DNA of 64,000 nt from CAVZBT01 sp963773605 (GTDB taxonomy: Bacteria; Acidobacteriota; UBA6911): assembly GCA_963773605.1 (NCBI GenBank), contig CAVZBT010000001.1, forward strand, positions 209,341 to 273,340. Direction: 5' to 3'. This document shows, piece after piece, positions 1-8,469 of this stretch. Each line of letters begins with the position of its first letter. The stretch's first letter is position 1. A model generated the notes under the pieces. That model did not search any database, was not told where the DNA came from, and worked only from the letters and a program-made list of their open reading frames with translations. The translations under genes were made by a program, and so were the position numbers.

Positions 1-2071
1 CCTTCCTGTACAGGTCGAACGCGCCGTTCCGGTCGGAGTTGAACGCGATCTGCCGGTTGTCGGGGGACCATACCGGGTCGGAATCGTTCCGCGGATCGAG
101 CGTCAGCCGCGACAGGATCCCGCCGGCCAGCTCGAACAGCCACAGGTCCCACGTGCGGGTCTTCGTGTCGAGCCGCTCCATCACGAGCCGCTTGTCGTCC
201 GGCGACAGCGCGATCTGCCGGATCAGCCCGGGGGCGCCGATGGTGGAGATGAATTGTCCGTCGCGCGTGTAGGCTGCAATCCGCTGCCCCGGCGAGCTGC
301 TGCTCCGGTAGACGACCGTTCCGTTTTGCGACGCGGAATACAACGATCCGTGCATCTCTAAAATCCGGCCCACCCCCTCGGTGACGAGGAACGGCTCCCC
401 GGAAAGCTCCAGCTTACGCGGGTCGAAGGGCTGGGCCAACAGCGTCTCCTGGCGCGTGAACAGCAGGTGCCCGGGCGGGGCGAACCACGGAACGGTCTCG
501 CCTACCATCAGCTGTTTTGTCCCGTTCCTCCCGATTGAACCCGCATAGACCCCCCCCGCGCCCGTTTTGGTGCTCCGCGACACGTAAAGGTAGGACCGTC
601 CGTCCGGCAGAAAGTGAGGCCAGATCTGCGACGTCTCGTTCCGCTCCCTGTCCAGTTTGAGCAGCGGGGCAGCCTCTCCCGAGTCGGTGATGCGCTGCAG
701 CGGCCCACCGTCGATCCCGATGATAATCCCCGACTCACGGCTCCACGTGCCGCCCATCCCCAAAGCCATGAGATCTTCGCACAAAGTCACCGGCGCTCCG
801 CCCGTCACCTGTACCTTCTTCAACTTCGTGCCGGAGAAGAACGCCAGGGTCCGGCTGTCGGGCGACCAGAAAGGGAAGTAGGCGGCTTCGGTGCCGGCCA
901 GCGGGCGCGCTTCGAGCGAGTTCAGCGGACGCAGCCAGATCACGGCCTCTCCGTTGGGGTGTATGGCTGTGAACGCCAGCGTTTGCCCGTCGGGCGAGAT
1001 CACCGGCATGTCCTGGGCGCGCACGATTACCTTCGGGGGTTGCGGGACAAGAAACCGGGCGGGGTACGAAGCGGCGGCGCGCGGGCGAAACGGGTAAAGC
1101 GCCAGGCCAGCCACCCCGATCAGCAGCAGCAGCGCCGCGGCCCACGGCAGGAGGCGCCACCACAGCACCCGATGACCCGGCGGTACCGCGTCTTCCGCCG
1201 GGCTGGCCGCCGACGCGGGATCCGCCAGGAAATCGTCAAGGATGATGCGGGCTTCGCCGATGTCGCGCAGACGCGTCTTGACGTTGCGGTCCAGGCAGCG
1301 CGTAATCAGAGTCCGCACCCGCGCCGGCGTGTGCCTCGGCAGTTTGCTCATGTCGATATCGGCCCGGAGGATATCGGCAAGCGTGTGAGACACGGTTTCT
1401 CCGTTGAACAGTCGCTCCCCGGTCAGCAGTTCCCACAGGAGCACGCCGAACGACCAGATGTCGCTCCGTTTGTCCACCGGGCGCCCACTGGCTTGCTCCG
1501 GGCTCATGTACGCAGCCGTTCCCATGATCAGGCCGATGTGGCTGTTCGGGAGCGTGATGGTCGGAGACTTTGCCGGATCCCCCGTCAGCGGAGCGGGTTC
1601 GGCGGCCTTCGCCAGCCCGAAGTCGAGCACCTTCACCATCCCCTCGTTGGAGATTTTGACGTTCGCCGGTTTCAGATCGCGATGCACAATCCCACGGTCG
1701 TGGGCATATTCGAGCGCCTCCGCGATCTGTGCGGAGATGTCCAGCGCGTCGAGCAGGGGCACCGGGCCGGCCGCGATCCGGTCCGCAAGGGTGGGACCGT
1801 CTACCAGTTCCATCGCCAGCGCGCGCGTGCCGCCGGATTCCTCGAGGCCGTAGATAGCGGCGATATTGGGGTGATTCAGGGACGCCAAAATCTGCGCCTC
1901 CCGTTCGAAACGGACCATGCGCGCGGGATCGTCCGCGAGCGGGCCGGTAAGGAGTTTCAGGGCCACGTCGCGGTTGAGGCGCGTGTCGGTCGCGCGGAAG
2001 ACTTCGCCCATCCCGCCCACCCCGACCTTTGCCACGATCAGGTAGTGCGCAAAGGATCGCTGATCCAACAT
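1..2071 (-). CDS. Membrane Ser/Thr protein kinase with C-terminal PD40/WD40-like beta-propeller (3' end off the window)
   Basis: The frame stays open from the ATG at 2071 to the left edge, giving about 690 visible residues. The N-terminal kinase domain has the glycine loop GVGGMGEVF (about residues 17-25), the VALK lysine near 39, the catalytic HRDLKPAN near 130, DFG in VLDFGLAK, and the MSPEQ activation-segment end. All key residues are present, so it should be active. A single membrane helix (LLPWAAALLLLIGVAGLAL) follows near residue 300. After it come repeats with SPDG/SPDD/SPDN turns typical of TolB-like PD40 propellers. This Hanks-type kinase plus extracytoplasmic propeller layout is common in Acidobacteriota and would sense an outer signal. 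The ATG lies just after GGGGAAG. Several long plus-strand frames here are GC-driven shadows. Confidence 0.93.
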   Translation of the reverse strand, partial: MLDQRSFAHYLIVAKVGVGGMGEVFRATDTRLNRDVALKLLTGPLADDPARMVRFEREAQILASLNHPNIAAIYGLEESGGTRALAMELVDGPTLADRIAAGPVPLLDALDISAQIAEALEYAHDRGIVHRDLKPANVKISNEGMVKVLDFGLAKAAEPAPLTGDPAKSPTITLPNSHIGLIMGTAAYMSPEQASGRPVDKRSDIWSFGVLLWELLTGERLFNGETVSHTLADILRADIDMSKLPRHTPARVRTLITRCLDRNVKTRLRDIGEARIILDDFLADPASAASPAEDAVPPGHRVLWWRLLPWAAALLLLIGVAGLALYPFRPRAAASYPARFLVPQPPKVIVRAQDMPVISPDGQTLAFTAIHPNGEAVIWLRPLNSLEARPLAGTEAAYFPFWSPDSRTLAFFSGTKLKKVQVTGGAPVTLCEDLMALGMGGTWSRESGIIIGIDGGPLQRITDSGEAAPLLKLDRERNETSQIWPHFLPDGRSYLYVSRSTKTGAGGVYAGSIGRNGTKQLMVGETVPWFAPPGHLLFTRQETLLAQPFDPRKLELSGEPFLVTEGVGRILEMHGSLYSASQNGTVVYRSSSSPGQRIAAYTRDGQFISTIGAPGLIRQIALSPDDKRLVMERLDTKTRTWDLWLFELAGGILSRLTLDPRNDSDPVWSPDNRQIAFNSDRNGAFDLYRK

Positions 2072-2164
2072 ATCTTCCCCGAGAATGCGGAAAGCTTAGC
2101 ACATGGAACGTTTTCGTGTAACCTAGTGTAATCGGGTGTAAATAACGCAAAAAAGGGAGGGGTA

Positions 2165-2629
2165 ATGAGGGTTTGGCTGGCGGCGCTCACACTGGCGGCG
2201 CTCCTGCCCTGCGCCGTGCCCGCGCAGGATGCGGAGCAGGAAATCCGGGCGAAAACGAAGCGGTTCACGACGGCGATCGTATCGAAGGACTTGGCCATTC
2301 TCGACGAGATGTTCGAGAAAGACCCGGAGAATATCTACTACGACATCAATGAAGGCCCGCTCCCCGGCTTCGACCGGCTCAAGCGGGTCTGGACTGCGGC
2401 AGTGACCAACTTCTCCATCACCAGGTTCGATTTCCTGGACGACATGCGCGTCGTCCTGTTCGGGGACAACGCCCTGCAGACCGGGCGCTGGGTTCAGACC
2501 CAGGTGAACAAGGCCGGGGCGAGCCGTGACATCAACGGCCGCGCCTCCATCCTCTGGCGCAGGAAGGACGGCCAGTGGCGCGTCTGGCACTACCACGCAT
2601 CCATCACCCCGCCCAGACCCCCGCGGTGA
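2165..2629 (+). CDS. Secreted NTF2-like (DUF4440/SnoaL-type) protein
   Basis: A 154-residue protein with a clear signal peptide (VWLAALTLAALLPCAVPAQ) followed by an NTF2-like alpha+beta domain of about 130 residues. The pattern of an N-terminal helix (KRFTTAIVSKDLAILDEMF), a central aromatic-rich stretch and a final strand pair ending in WRRKDGQWRVWHYHAS is typical of DUF4440/SnoaL-like proteins. Those proteins often bind small ligands or lack a known activity. No function can be given. The start is supported by GGGAGGGGT immediately upstream. The gene is divergent from the kinase at 2071 with only about 90 bases between, so the two promoters share this gap. Confidence 0.8.
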   Translation: MRVWLAALTLAALLPCAVPAQDAEQEIRAKTKRFTTAIVSKDLAILDEMFEKDPENIYYDINEGPLPGFDRLKRVWTAAVTNFSITRFDFLDDMRVVLFGDNALQTGRWVQTQVNKAGASRDINGRASILWRRKDGQWRVWHYHASITPPRPPR

Positions 2630-2634
2630 TTGGT

Positions 2635-2650
2635 GGGGTCAAGTCTGCGG
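2635..2650 (+). repeat. Possible degenerate REP-like element after a stop codon
   Basis: The phrase GGGGTCAAGTCTGCGG starts a few bases after the stop of the NTF2-like gene. From memory, similar GGGTCAAGTCTG strings recur as short intergenic repeats in Acidobacteriota and related genomes, sometimes beside REP-associated transposases. Only this one copy is in the window, so the repeat status is an inference. Confidence 0.25.
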
Positions 2651-2708
2651 CCGGTCCAATCCGTGAAAATGAGTGTCCTCATGGTTCTTCAGCCATTACA
2701 ATGGGGGC

Positions 2709-3920
2709 ATGACGACACGACGCGATTTTCTGCAGGGGGTGGTGGCTGGTTTGACCGCTCCGGGGTTGTTCGGGGCGCAGCAGCCTGGCGTCCCGACGGG
2801 GTCATCCGTGGGGTCACTGCTGCCGTTTATCCAGAGCCAGGCGGTGAAAGGGGAACTCCCGCTCTCGTACCTGAATCCCGGGTTTCAGGACCTGGCCGCC
2901 TGGAAGAAACGGGCGCGCGGGCAGGTGCTTGACCTCTTGCACTATGCGCCGCCCGCGTGCGACCCGAAAGCCGAGGTGGTGGAGCAAGTCGCGGCCGACG
3001 GCTATCTGCGCGAGAAGGTCCTTTTCCACACGACGCCCGACATCCGCGTCCCGGCCTACGTTCTGATCCCGACGAAGGTACCGCTCCCGGTGCCGGCGGT
3101 GGTGCTGCTGCACGACCACGGCGGTTTTTATATGTGGGGCAAGGAAAAGCTGGTCCCGCTCGACGACGAGCACCCGGTTCTGACCAAGTTCCGCCAGACC
3201 GCCTATGGCGGCATCGGAATCGCGCCCGAACTCGCGCGCCAGGGCTACGTCGTGATCGTCATCGACATGTTCTACTGGGGCGAGCGCCGCATGCTGCTCG
3301 ACGACGACGCCGTCGACTGGCGCACGCGCCCGCGGACGATCACGCCCGAGCGGATCTCCGAGTTCAACCGCCGCTCCGGCGACAACGAGCAGCTGGCCGC
3401 CCGGACGATCTACGCGGCAGGCTTCACCTGGTCGGGCGTCATGTTTTGGGACGACATCCGTACCGTTGACTACCTGCTGACCCGCCCCGAAGTCGACAAG
3501 AACCGCATCGCCTGCGTCGGCCTGTCGGTCGGCGCGATCCGTTCGGCGCACCTGGCCGCGCTCGACGAACGCATCAAGGCGGCGGTCGTCGTCTGCTGGA
3601 TGACGTCGTTCCCGACGCAGCTCAAGACCAAAATCGTGAACACCATCGGGTTCACGAAGCTGGTGCCGGGCCTGTACCAGCACCTCGATTACCCGGATGT
3701 CGCATCGCTCGCGATGCCGACGCCGGTGCTGTATATCAACGGGAGCAAAGACCAGCTTTTTGAAATGGACGGGGTCCGCGCCGCATTCGACAAGCTCGCC
3801 GCTTGCTACCGCAAGGCCGGCGTGCCTGAGAAGCTCCGCACGCGCCTCTACGACACCCCCCACGAATTCAACCCCGAGATGCAGAAGGAAGCCTGGGCCT
3901 GGCTCCGCAAGTGGCTCTAA
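2709..3920 (+). CDS. Tat-exported alpha/beta hydrolase (dienelactone hydrolase / acetyl-xylan-esterase-like)
   Basis: A 403-residue protein. I chose the ATG at 2709 because it gives the twin-arginine start MTTRRDFLQGVVAG; an upstream ATG at 2673 would bury this signal. The alpha/beta-hydrolase core shows the oxyanion region LLHDHGGF, the nucleophile elbow GLSVGA (Ser), an acid-loop candidate in YINGSKDQLFE, and the catalytic His in DTPHEFN. A long insertion between strand 3 and the nucleophile carries YWGERRMLL, as in the large abhydrolase_7-like exported esterases. The substrate is probably a carbohydrate ester or plant-derived ester, which is inference from the family and from the many polysaccharide genes in the window. 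It is followed by a 250-base gap and the URO-D gene on the same strand. Confidence 0.85.
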   Translation: MTTRRDFLQGVVAGLTAPGLFGAQQPGVPTGSSVGSLLPFIQSQAVKGELPLSYLNPGFQDLAAWKKRARGQVLDLLHYAPPACDPKAEVVEQVAADGYLREKVLFHTTPDIRVPAYVLIPTKVPLPVPAVVLLHDHGGFYMWGKEKLVPLDDEHPVLTKFRQTAYGGIGIAPELARQGYVVIVIDMFYWGERRMLLDDDAVDWRTRPRTITPERISEFNRRSGDNEQLAARTIYAAGFTWSGVMFWDDIRTVDYLLTRPEVDKNRIACVGLSVGAIRSAHLAALDERIKAAVVVCWMTSFPTQLKTKIVNTIGFTKLVPGLYQHLDYPDVASLAMPTPVLYINGSKDQLFEMDGVRAAFDKLAACYRKAGVPEKLRTRLYDTPHEFNPEMQKEAWAWLRKWL

Positions 3921-4172
3921 ATACAGGGCCAGGGAACATCCGCACGGTCTGCCGCTGCTGCCACACGGTGGTAGTCGCGCCCGCGCCGACCGGCAGGTTT
4001 TGGCGGGAACCGGTTGGCGTGGTCAGGCCCACAATCAATGAGACAGCGAGAGATGCTTGAACAGCATGCGGCAGCCATGTCCTGCGGCAGGCAATCCATA
4101 CCCCAGTTTGCGGTTCGGTGGCACTTGAAGTTCAGCTAGTATGGGGAAACAGAAAATCAAAACGGGGGCGAT

Positions 4173-5576
4173 ATGGAAGAGCTGTATCAACAAAGGTTGC
4201 GGCGCTATGTGACGGCGATGAACAACGAGAAGCCGGATTGCGTCCCGATACGCCCCTTCGTCGCCGAGTTCACCGCCCGCTATGCCGGCTATACCGCGCA
4301 GCAGGTCACGCACGACTATGAGCTGGCCTTCAGCGCCGCGCGCAAGTGCGCGGCCGATTACGACTGGGATGCCGTCGTCTCGAACATGGTTTATGTCTGG
4401 ACCGGCCTGACGGAGGCAATCGGGCTCAGGTACTACGGCGTCCCCGGCATCCACATCCCGGCCGACACCGGGTTCCAGTACCGCGAGCCGGCCATGGACG
4501 AGTCGTGGATGCGGGCCGACGAGTATGACGAGCTGATAGACGACCCGACCGCGTTTCTACTAAACACCTGGTTGCCGCGCGTCTCCTCCGAGGTCGCCGC
4601 CCCCGGCTGTCCGAACACCTATCGCAACAACCTTTCGTTTCTGCGCGGCGGTATGGCCATGATGCAGTACTTCAACGCGTTTGGCACCCAGGCCGCGCGC
4701 CTGCGCTCGGAGTCCGGCACCGTCTCCGCCATCTCCGGGATCCTCAAGGCCCCGTTTGACATCATCGGCGACAAGCTGCGTGGCTTTGTCGGGCTGACGA
4801 TGGACATGGTTGAGCGGCCCCAAAAGGTGCTCGCCGCCTGCGAGGCGCTCGCCCCCCACCTGCTGCACGTCGCGCTGGGCAGCGCCGACCCCGCAAAGCA
4901 GGTCCCGATCGGCTTCTGGATGCACCGTGGCTGTGTCCCCTTCATCACGCCCCGCCAGTTCGACTCGCACTACTGGCCGACTCTGAAGCCGATTATCGAG
5001 GAGCTCTGGGCGCACGGCCACCAGACGCTCTTCTATGCGGAAGGAGACTGGAACTACCACCTCGACCGTTTCGCCGAACTGCCCGACCGCAGCATCGTGT
5101 TCCACGCGGACAAGGCGGACATCTTCGAGATCCACCGCAAGATCGGCGCCAAATTCTGCCTCAGCGGCGGTATCCCGAATGTGCTGCTCAGCTTCGGCAC
5201 CGCCGATGAGGTGCGCGCCTACTGCCGGAAAGTCATCGACGGGGTTGCGCTCGAGGGCGGCTACATCGTGGACGCCAGCGCCATCATGCAAAACGACACC
5301 AATCCCGACAACCTCCGTGCCATGACCGAAGCCGCCCGCGAGTACGGCACCTACTCATCGACGGCGGCTGCCTGGAGCGCCCCCGCCCCGAAAGCGCAGG
5401 ACGCCGTCTGTCGCCCCGAGCGCCACTCCATCACGGCCGGCGTCTGCATCCCGTGGGAGCAGAAAGCCCGCGAACTCCCCGAGATCCAGGGCGATGTCGA
5501 CGTCGTGCGCCGCATCTGGCGAAGCACCGACGCGCTGGCCAACATGTACGCCTGGCAGTGCCTGCTGTCGTTCTGA
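4173..5576 (+). CDS. Uroporphyrinogen decarboxylase (URO-D) superfamily protein
   Basis: A 467-residue protein resembling the large non-haem URO-D/methyltransferase family. Visible features are the N-terminal RRYVTAMNNEKPDCVPIRP (the family starts with a helix then DRVP-like), a central GFWMHRGCVPFITPRQFD, HADKADIFEIHRKIG, and the C-terminal TIM-barrel closing segments CLSGGIPNVLLSFGT and GGYIVDAS. True HemE is about 340-360 residues with a different N-terminus, so haem synthesis is unlikely. Family members outside HemE are often cobalamin-linked methyltransferases or exchange enzymes for methylated substrates. I see no corrinoid protein next door, so the substrate is unknown. The start follows a G-rich stretch GGGGGCGAT. 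It converges on the TIM-barrel gene at 5617. Confidence 0.82.
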   Translation: MEELYQQRLRRYVTAMNNEKPDCVPIRPFVAEFTARYAGYTAQQVTHDYELAFSAARKCAADYDWDAVVSNMVYVWTGLTEAIGLRYYGVPGIHIPADTGFQYREPAMDESWMRADEYDELIDDPTAFLLNTWLPRVSSEVAAPGCPNTYRNNLSFLRGGMAMMQYFNAFGTQAARLRSESGTVSAISGILKAPFDIIGDKLRGFVGLTMDMVERPQKVLAACEALAPHLLHVALGSADPAKQVPIGFWMHRGCVPFITPRQFDSHYWPTLKPIIEELWAHGHQTLFYAEGDWNYHLDRFAELPDRSIVFHADKADIFEIHRKIGAKFCLSGGIPNVLLSFGTADEVRAYCRKVIDGVALEGGYIVDASAIMQNDTNPDNLRAMTEAAREYGTYSSTAAAWSAPAPKAQDAVCRPERHSITAGVCIPWEQKARELPEIQGDVDVVRRIWRSTDALANMYAWQCLLSF

Positions 5577-5616
5577 AATCGCCATTCGTTGACGCGCACT
5601 CATTTCCGGGCCACTC

Positions 5617-6435
5617 TCACAGGGTGCGCAGGACGCCGCGCAGGTACCCTATGGATTCGGCTGCCCCCGGGAGCGGGTCCTTGGCGTCTTTTTCGTATTC
5701 CAGCGACACCGACCCCGAGTAGTTTATCTTCTGCAGCGTGCGCAGGAACTTGGGAATGTCGATGACGCCACGACCGATCTCGACCGTCGTCCCTTCGGGC
5801 GTCGCCGCCGAACAGTCTTTGATGTGGACGTCCATCAGGCGGTCGGCATACTTGAGCGCGGGCTCCGACGGGTCAATCCCGGAGCGCATCGTGTGGCCGA
5901 CGTCGATGCACAGCCCCAGCCGCCGGTCGAGCGACGCGATCTTCTCATAGGCGCTCTGCGGCGTCGGGTAGACCTTGTCCCCCGGGCCGTGATTGTGGAT
6001 GGCGACCCGCATGTCATACTCCTGGACCTTGCGGTTCACGAGCGGCAGCAGGTCGTGGTTGGGGACGCCGACGATGATCCGCATCCCCGCCTTCTTCGCG
6101 TATTCGAAGGCGTTGTTCACTTCCGCCGCGTTTCTCATGTAAATCACGCCGCCGCCGTAAAGATCGAGTCCCGCAGCCTTCACCTTGGCGACCGTCGCCG
6201 CGATCAGGTCCGGGGTGCTGTCGAGTTTCAGGTGAAAATCCTTGAAGGCGATTTTCTTGATCCCCAGCCGGACCGTCATGGCGATCGCCTGCTCGGCCGG
6301 GAACTCCCGGAAAGTATACGAAGCCATGCCCAGAGCAAACGCCTGCCCCGCGCCGGCGGCCTTCCCGCGGGCCGCCCAGCCCCCGCCCGCCACAGCCACC
6401 GCACCCGTCGCGATCAGAAAGTCCCTACGCTCCAT
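5617..6435 (-). CDS. Tat-exported sugar phosphate isomerase/epimerase-like TIM barrel
   Basis: A 272-residue protein beginning MERRDFLIATGAVAVAGG, a twin-arginine signal; GGGAGGT lies 5 bases upstream of the ATG at 6435. A GTG two codons earlier is less well placed. The body is a xylose-isomerase-like (AP endonuclease 2) barrel: MASYTFREFP strand 1, AIHNHGPGDKVYP with metal-ligand-type His, CIDVGHTMRSG, MDVHIKDCSAATPEG and a final SLEYEKDA. These contain the usual Glu/Asp/His metal ligands. Export of such an isomerase is odd in general but common in Acidobacteriota and Planctomycetes, where it goes with secreted Gfo/Idh enzymes. The substrate is unknown. Confidence 0.85.
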   Translation of the reverse strand: MERRDFLIATGAVAVAGGGWAARGKAAGAGQAFALGMASYTFREFPAEQAIAMTVRLGIKKIAFKDFHLKLDSTPDLIAATVAKVKAAGLDLYGGGVIYMRNAAEVNNAFEYAKKAGMRIIVGVPNHDLLPLVNRKVQEYDMRVAIHNHGPGDKVYPTPQSAYEKIASLDRRLGLCIDVGHTMRSGIDPSEPALKYADRLMDVHIKDCSAATPEGTTVEIGRGVIDIPKFLRTLQKINYSGSVSLEYEKDAKDPLPGAAESIGYLRGVLRTL

Positions 6436-6642
6436 AGTCACCTCCCATTAGCCCCAGTAACTTACAACAGATATCCACGTGAATCCGTCAAAATCGGTAT
6501 CGCTTCCCCGTCTGGACGGCAGATGTGAAGCGGTATCCGTTCGCAGTAACGGTGCGCCGTGCCCACTGCGAACTGACGTCGCGGGATGCTGTCCTCCGCA
6601 AAAACTTGGTCTTTTCGGTGCATTCCGTGGCAATCTCTTGCG

Positions 6643-7749
6643 GTGAACGTCTTGGCGCGCCTCGATCGCACGCGGCTGGCGGCGATCTGTGTTCTTATTT
6701 GCGCGGGCTACGCCGCAGCCGGCTGGTGGCCTTTTGACTTTGTCGCAAGCAACCGCGTGGCATGGCTGTCGCCGGGCCCTGGGATTTCGCTGGCCGGGCA
6801 GGCGCTCGTGCGCGGGGAACAGAAGCTCGATCTGTCGGCCGCCGGGGGCGTCACCTTCGAGTTCTACCTCGAGCCCGCCGACGAGCCGTCTCACGACCTC
6901 GGTACGTTCCTGTCGCTCTATGACGGGCGCCTCCCCGAGAATCTCATGATCGCGCAGTGGCGCACCGGTTTCCTGGTCCGCACCGCGGCGCTGAACGCTC
7001 GTGGACGCCGCCGCTATCGTGAAATGGGGGGCCGCGCGCAGCTGCGCAAAGGCGTGCGCCGCGTTGTCGCCGTGACCTCCGGCGTCGACGGGACGTGCCT
7101 CTACGCCGACGGCGACCTGGCCCGCGCCTACCCGAAATGGACCCTGCCAACCGAAGCCCTGCGCGGCGACCTGATCCTCGGCACTGGGGCCCGTGGCGCC
7201 ACCGACTGGACGGGGAAGCTGTTCGGCGTGGCCCTGTTTGACCGCGCCCTGACCCGCCCGGAAATCATCGAGCACTGCACGCTCTGGGAGAGGAACCTGG
7301 GAAGGGACCTCGCCTCGGACCCGTCCATCGCGGGTCTGTACCTGTTCGGGGAAGGGGGCGGCCGAACGGTGCGCGACTGCTCGCCGGCGGCCAGGCCACT
7401 GAGGATCCCGGAAGTCTATCGCGCCCCGGCGAAGGAGGTCCTGATGCTGCCGTGGGACGACTGGAGCACCACTTTCTCGCACATCGAAGACATCGTGGTG
7501 AACATCGTCGGCTTCGTTCCGTTCGGCCTCTTCTATTACCTCTACGGCGACCGGGTCCGGCCCGGCCGACGGCTGACAAACGCCCTGCAAGCGGTCGTGC
7601 TCTCAGCCGCCATAAGCCTGGTCATCGAGCTCGTCCAGGTCTTCCTCCCCAGCCGCTCTTCCTCTATGACCGATGTCCTCTGCAATACCGGAGGTAGCCT
7701 CGTGGGCGTTCTCGCGGCCTGCATGCGGCCCCCTGCAAGTAAATCCTGA
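6643..7749 (+). CDS. LamG (concanavalin-like) domain fused to a VanZ-like membrane domain
   Basis: About 368 residues from the GTG at 6643, which places the first membrane helix (LAAICVLICAGYAAAGWWPF) at the N-terminus; an ATG at 6586 in the same frame is an alternative. After helix 1 and the WPFDF motif typical of VanZ-like proteins comes a LamG/concanavalin-A-like domain of about 200 residues (FEFYLEPADEPSHDLGTFLS ... TGKLFGVALFDRALTRPE). Then the chain returns to the membrane with the VanZ signature: DIVVNIVGFVPFGLFYYLYG, VVLSAAISLVIELVQVFLPS and STDV-like SSMTDVLCNTGGSLVG. So the LamG domain is inserted between VanZ helix 1 and the remaining helices and should lie outside the membrane. 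The role is unknown; VanZ proteins are linked to teicoplanin resistance and envelope functions. Confidence 0.82.
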   Translation: MNVLARLDRTRLAAICVLICAGYAAAGWWPFDFVASNRVAWLSPGPGISLAGQALVRGEQKLDLSAAGGVTFEFYLEPADEPSHDLGTFLSLYDGRLPENLMIAQWRTGFLVRTAALNARGRRRYREMGGRAQLRKGVRRVVAVTSGVDGTCLYADGDLARAYPKWTLPTEALRGDLILGTGARGATDWTGKLFGVALFDRALTRPEIIEHCTLWERNLGRDLASDPSIAGLYLFGEGGGRTVRDCSPAARPLRIPEVYRAPAKEVLMLPWDDWSTTFSHIEDIVVNIVGFVPFGLFYYLYGDRVRPGRRLTNALQAVVLSAAISLVIELVQVFLPSRSSSMTDVLCNTGGSLVGVLAACMRPPASKS

Positions 7750-8043
7750 CACGGAAATAACGATGGTCTTGGCGTTCCAGGCTTCGTATGAGCGCAGCTG
7801 GTATCGCTCCATTGTCGCCTGTGAGGGAACACCGCCTCACTGACCTTGCGCGATGCTGCAGGGAACTGGGCGCGATGACTGGCGTGAGGTCCCTTTTTGA
7901 CCCCAATGCGCCCCTTCATCAGATGCGTGTGCAATTCAGATGCTTGGGCAGTTCCGGAGAGGTCAGATAACCCTGCAGCGGCCGCATATTTCCCACCTGT
8001 ACGGTTCAGGTCCGGATTATCATCGGTACCCGGAGGCACTTCG
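7750..8043. other. Gene-poor stretch, nothing recognised
   Basis: About 290 bases between the LamG-VanZ gene and the thioesterase. The short frames here are not codon-biased and resemble no family. The only clear signal is the CGGAGG ribosome-binding site just before the thioesterase ATG. Confidence 0.5.
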
Positions 8044-8469
8044 ATGGACGACTATGCAACAAAGTTGGACCTTCGCATCGACTGGAGTGAAATCGATTCC
8101 TTCGGACACATCAACAACATCGCGATTATGAAGTACATCCAGGCTGCGAGGGTCAATTACCTGGAAAGCGTCGGTTTAATGCAGCTTCAAATGGAAACCA
8201 AGATCGGGCCCATACTGGCGTCGCTGAATTGCCAGTTCCGCAAACCGCTCTTTTATCCCGGCCAGGTCACGGTTTACTCCAGGGTCGACCTGGTCAAAAA
8301 TACCAGTTTTCGAATCCGGCATACGATTGTGGACGACAAACAGGCGATTGCGGCAGAGGCGCAGGATATTATCGTCCTCTTTGATTTTACGAATGAGTCC
8401 AAGCTGCCCATTCCCAACGAACTCAGAGCGAGGATCGAAGGTTCAGGAGCAGCTGCTGCGACGTGTTGA
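8044..8469 (+). CDS. Acyl-CoA thioesterase, 4HBT hotdog fold (YbgC/FadM-like)
   Basis: A 141-residue single hotdog domain. The active-site helix start IDSFGHINNIAIMKYIQAAR carries the D-x-x-G-H-x-N-N pattern of the YbgC/4-hydroxybenzoyl-CoA thioesterase family. It is followed by the usual INCQFRKPLFYPGQV-like strand (here LNCQFRKPLFYPGQVTVYSR) and an AEAQDIIVLFDF closing strand. It should hydrolyse an acyl-CoA in the cytoplasm; chain length cannot be read from sequence. GGAGG lies 8 bases before the ATG. The stop TGA at 8467-8469 directly abuts the stop of the convergent GGDEF-EAL gene at 8470, an unusually tight end-to-end arrangement. Confidence 0.9.
   Translation: MDDYATKLDLRIDWSEIDSFGHINNIAIMKYIQAARVNYLESVGLMQLQMETKIGPILASLNCQFRKPLFYPGQVTVYSRVDLVKNTSFRIRHTIVDDKQAIAAEAQDIIVLFDFTNESKLPIPNELRARIEGSGAAAATC

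Noticed and set aside
614..2131. Long plus-strand frame of 505 codons
   Set aside because: It is antisense to the Ser/Thr kinase, whose motifs are unmistakable. The Arg/His/Gln-rich product is a GC-driven shadow.
4173..5576. Haem biosynthesis HemE
   Set aside because: The chain is about 110 residues too long and the N-terminal active-site region differs; it belongs to the wider URO-D family.
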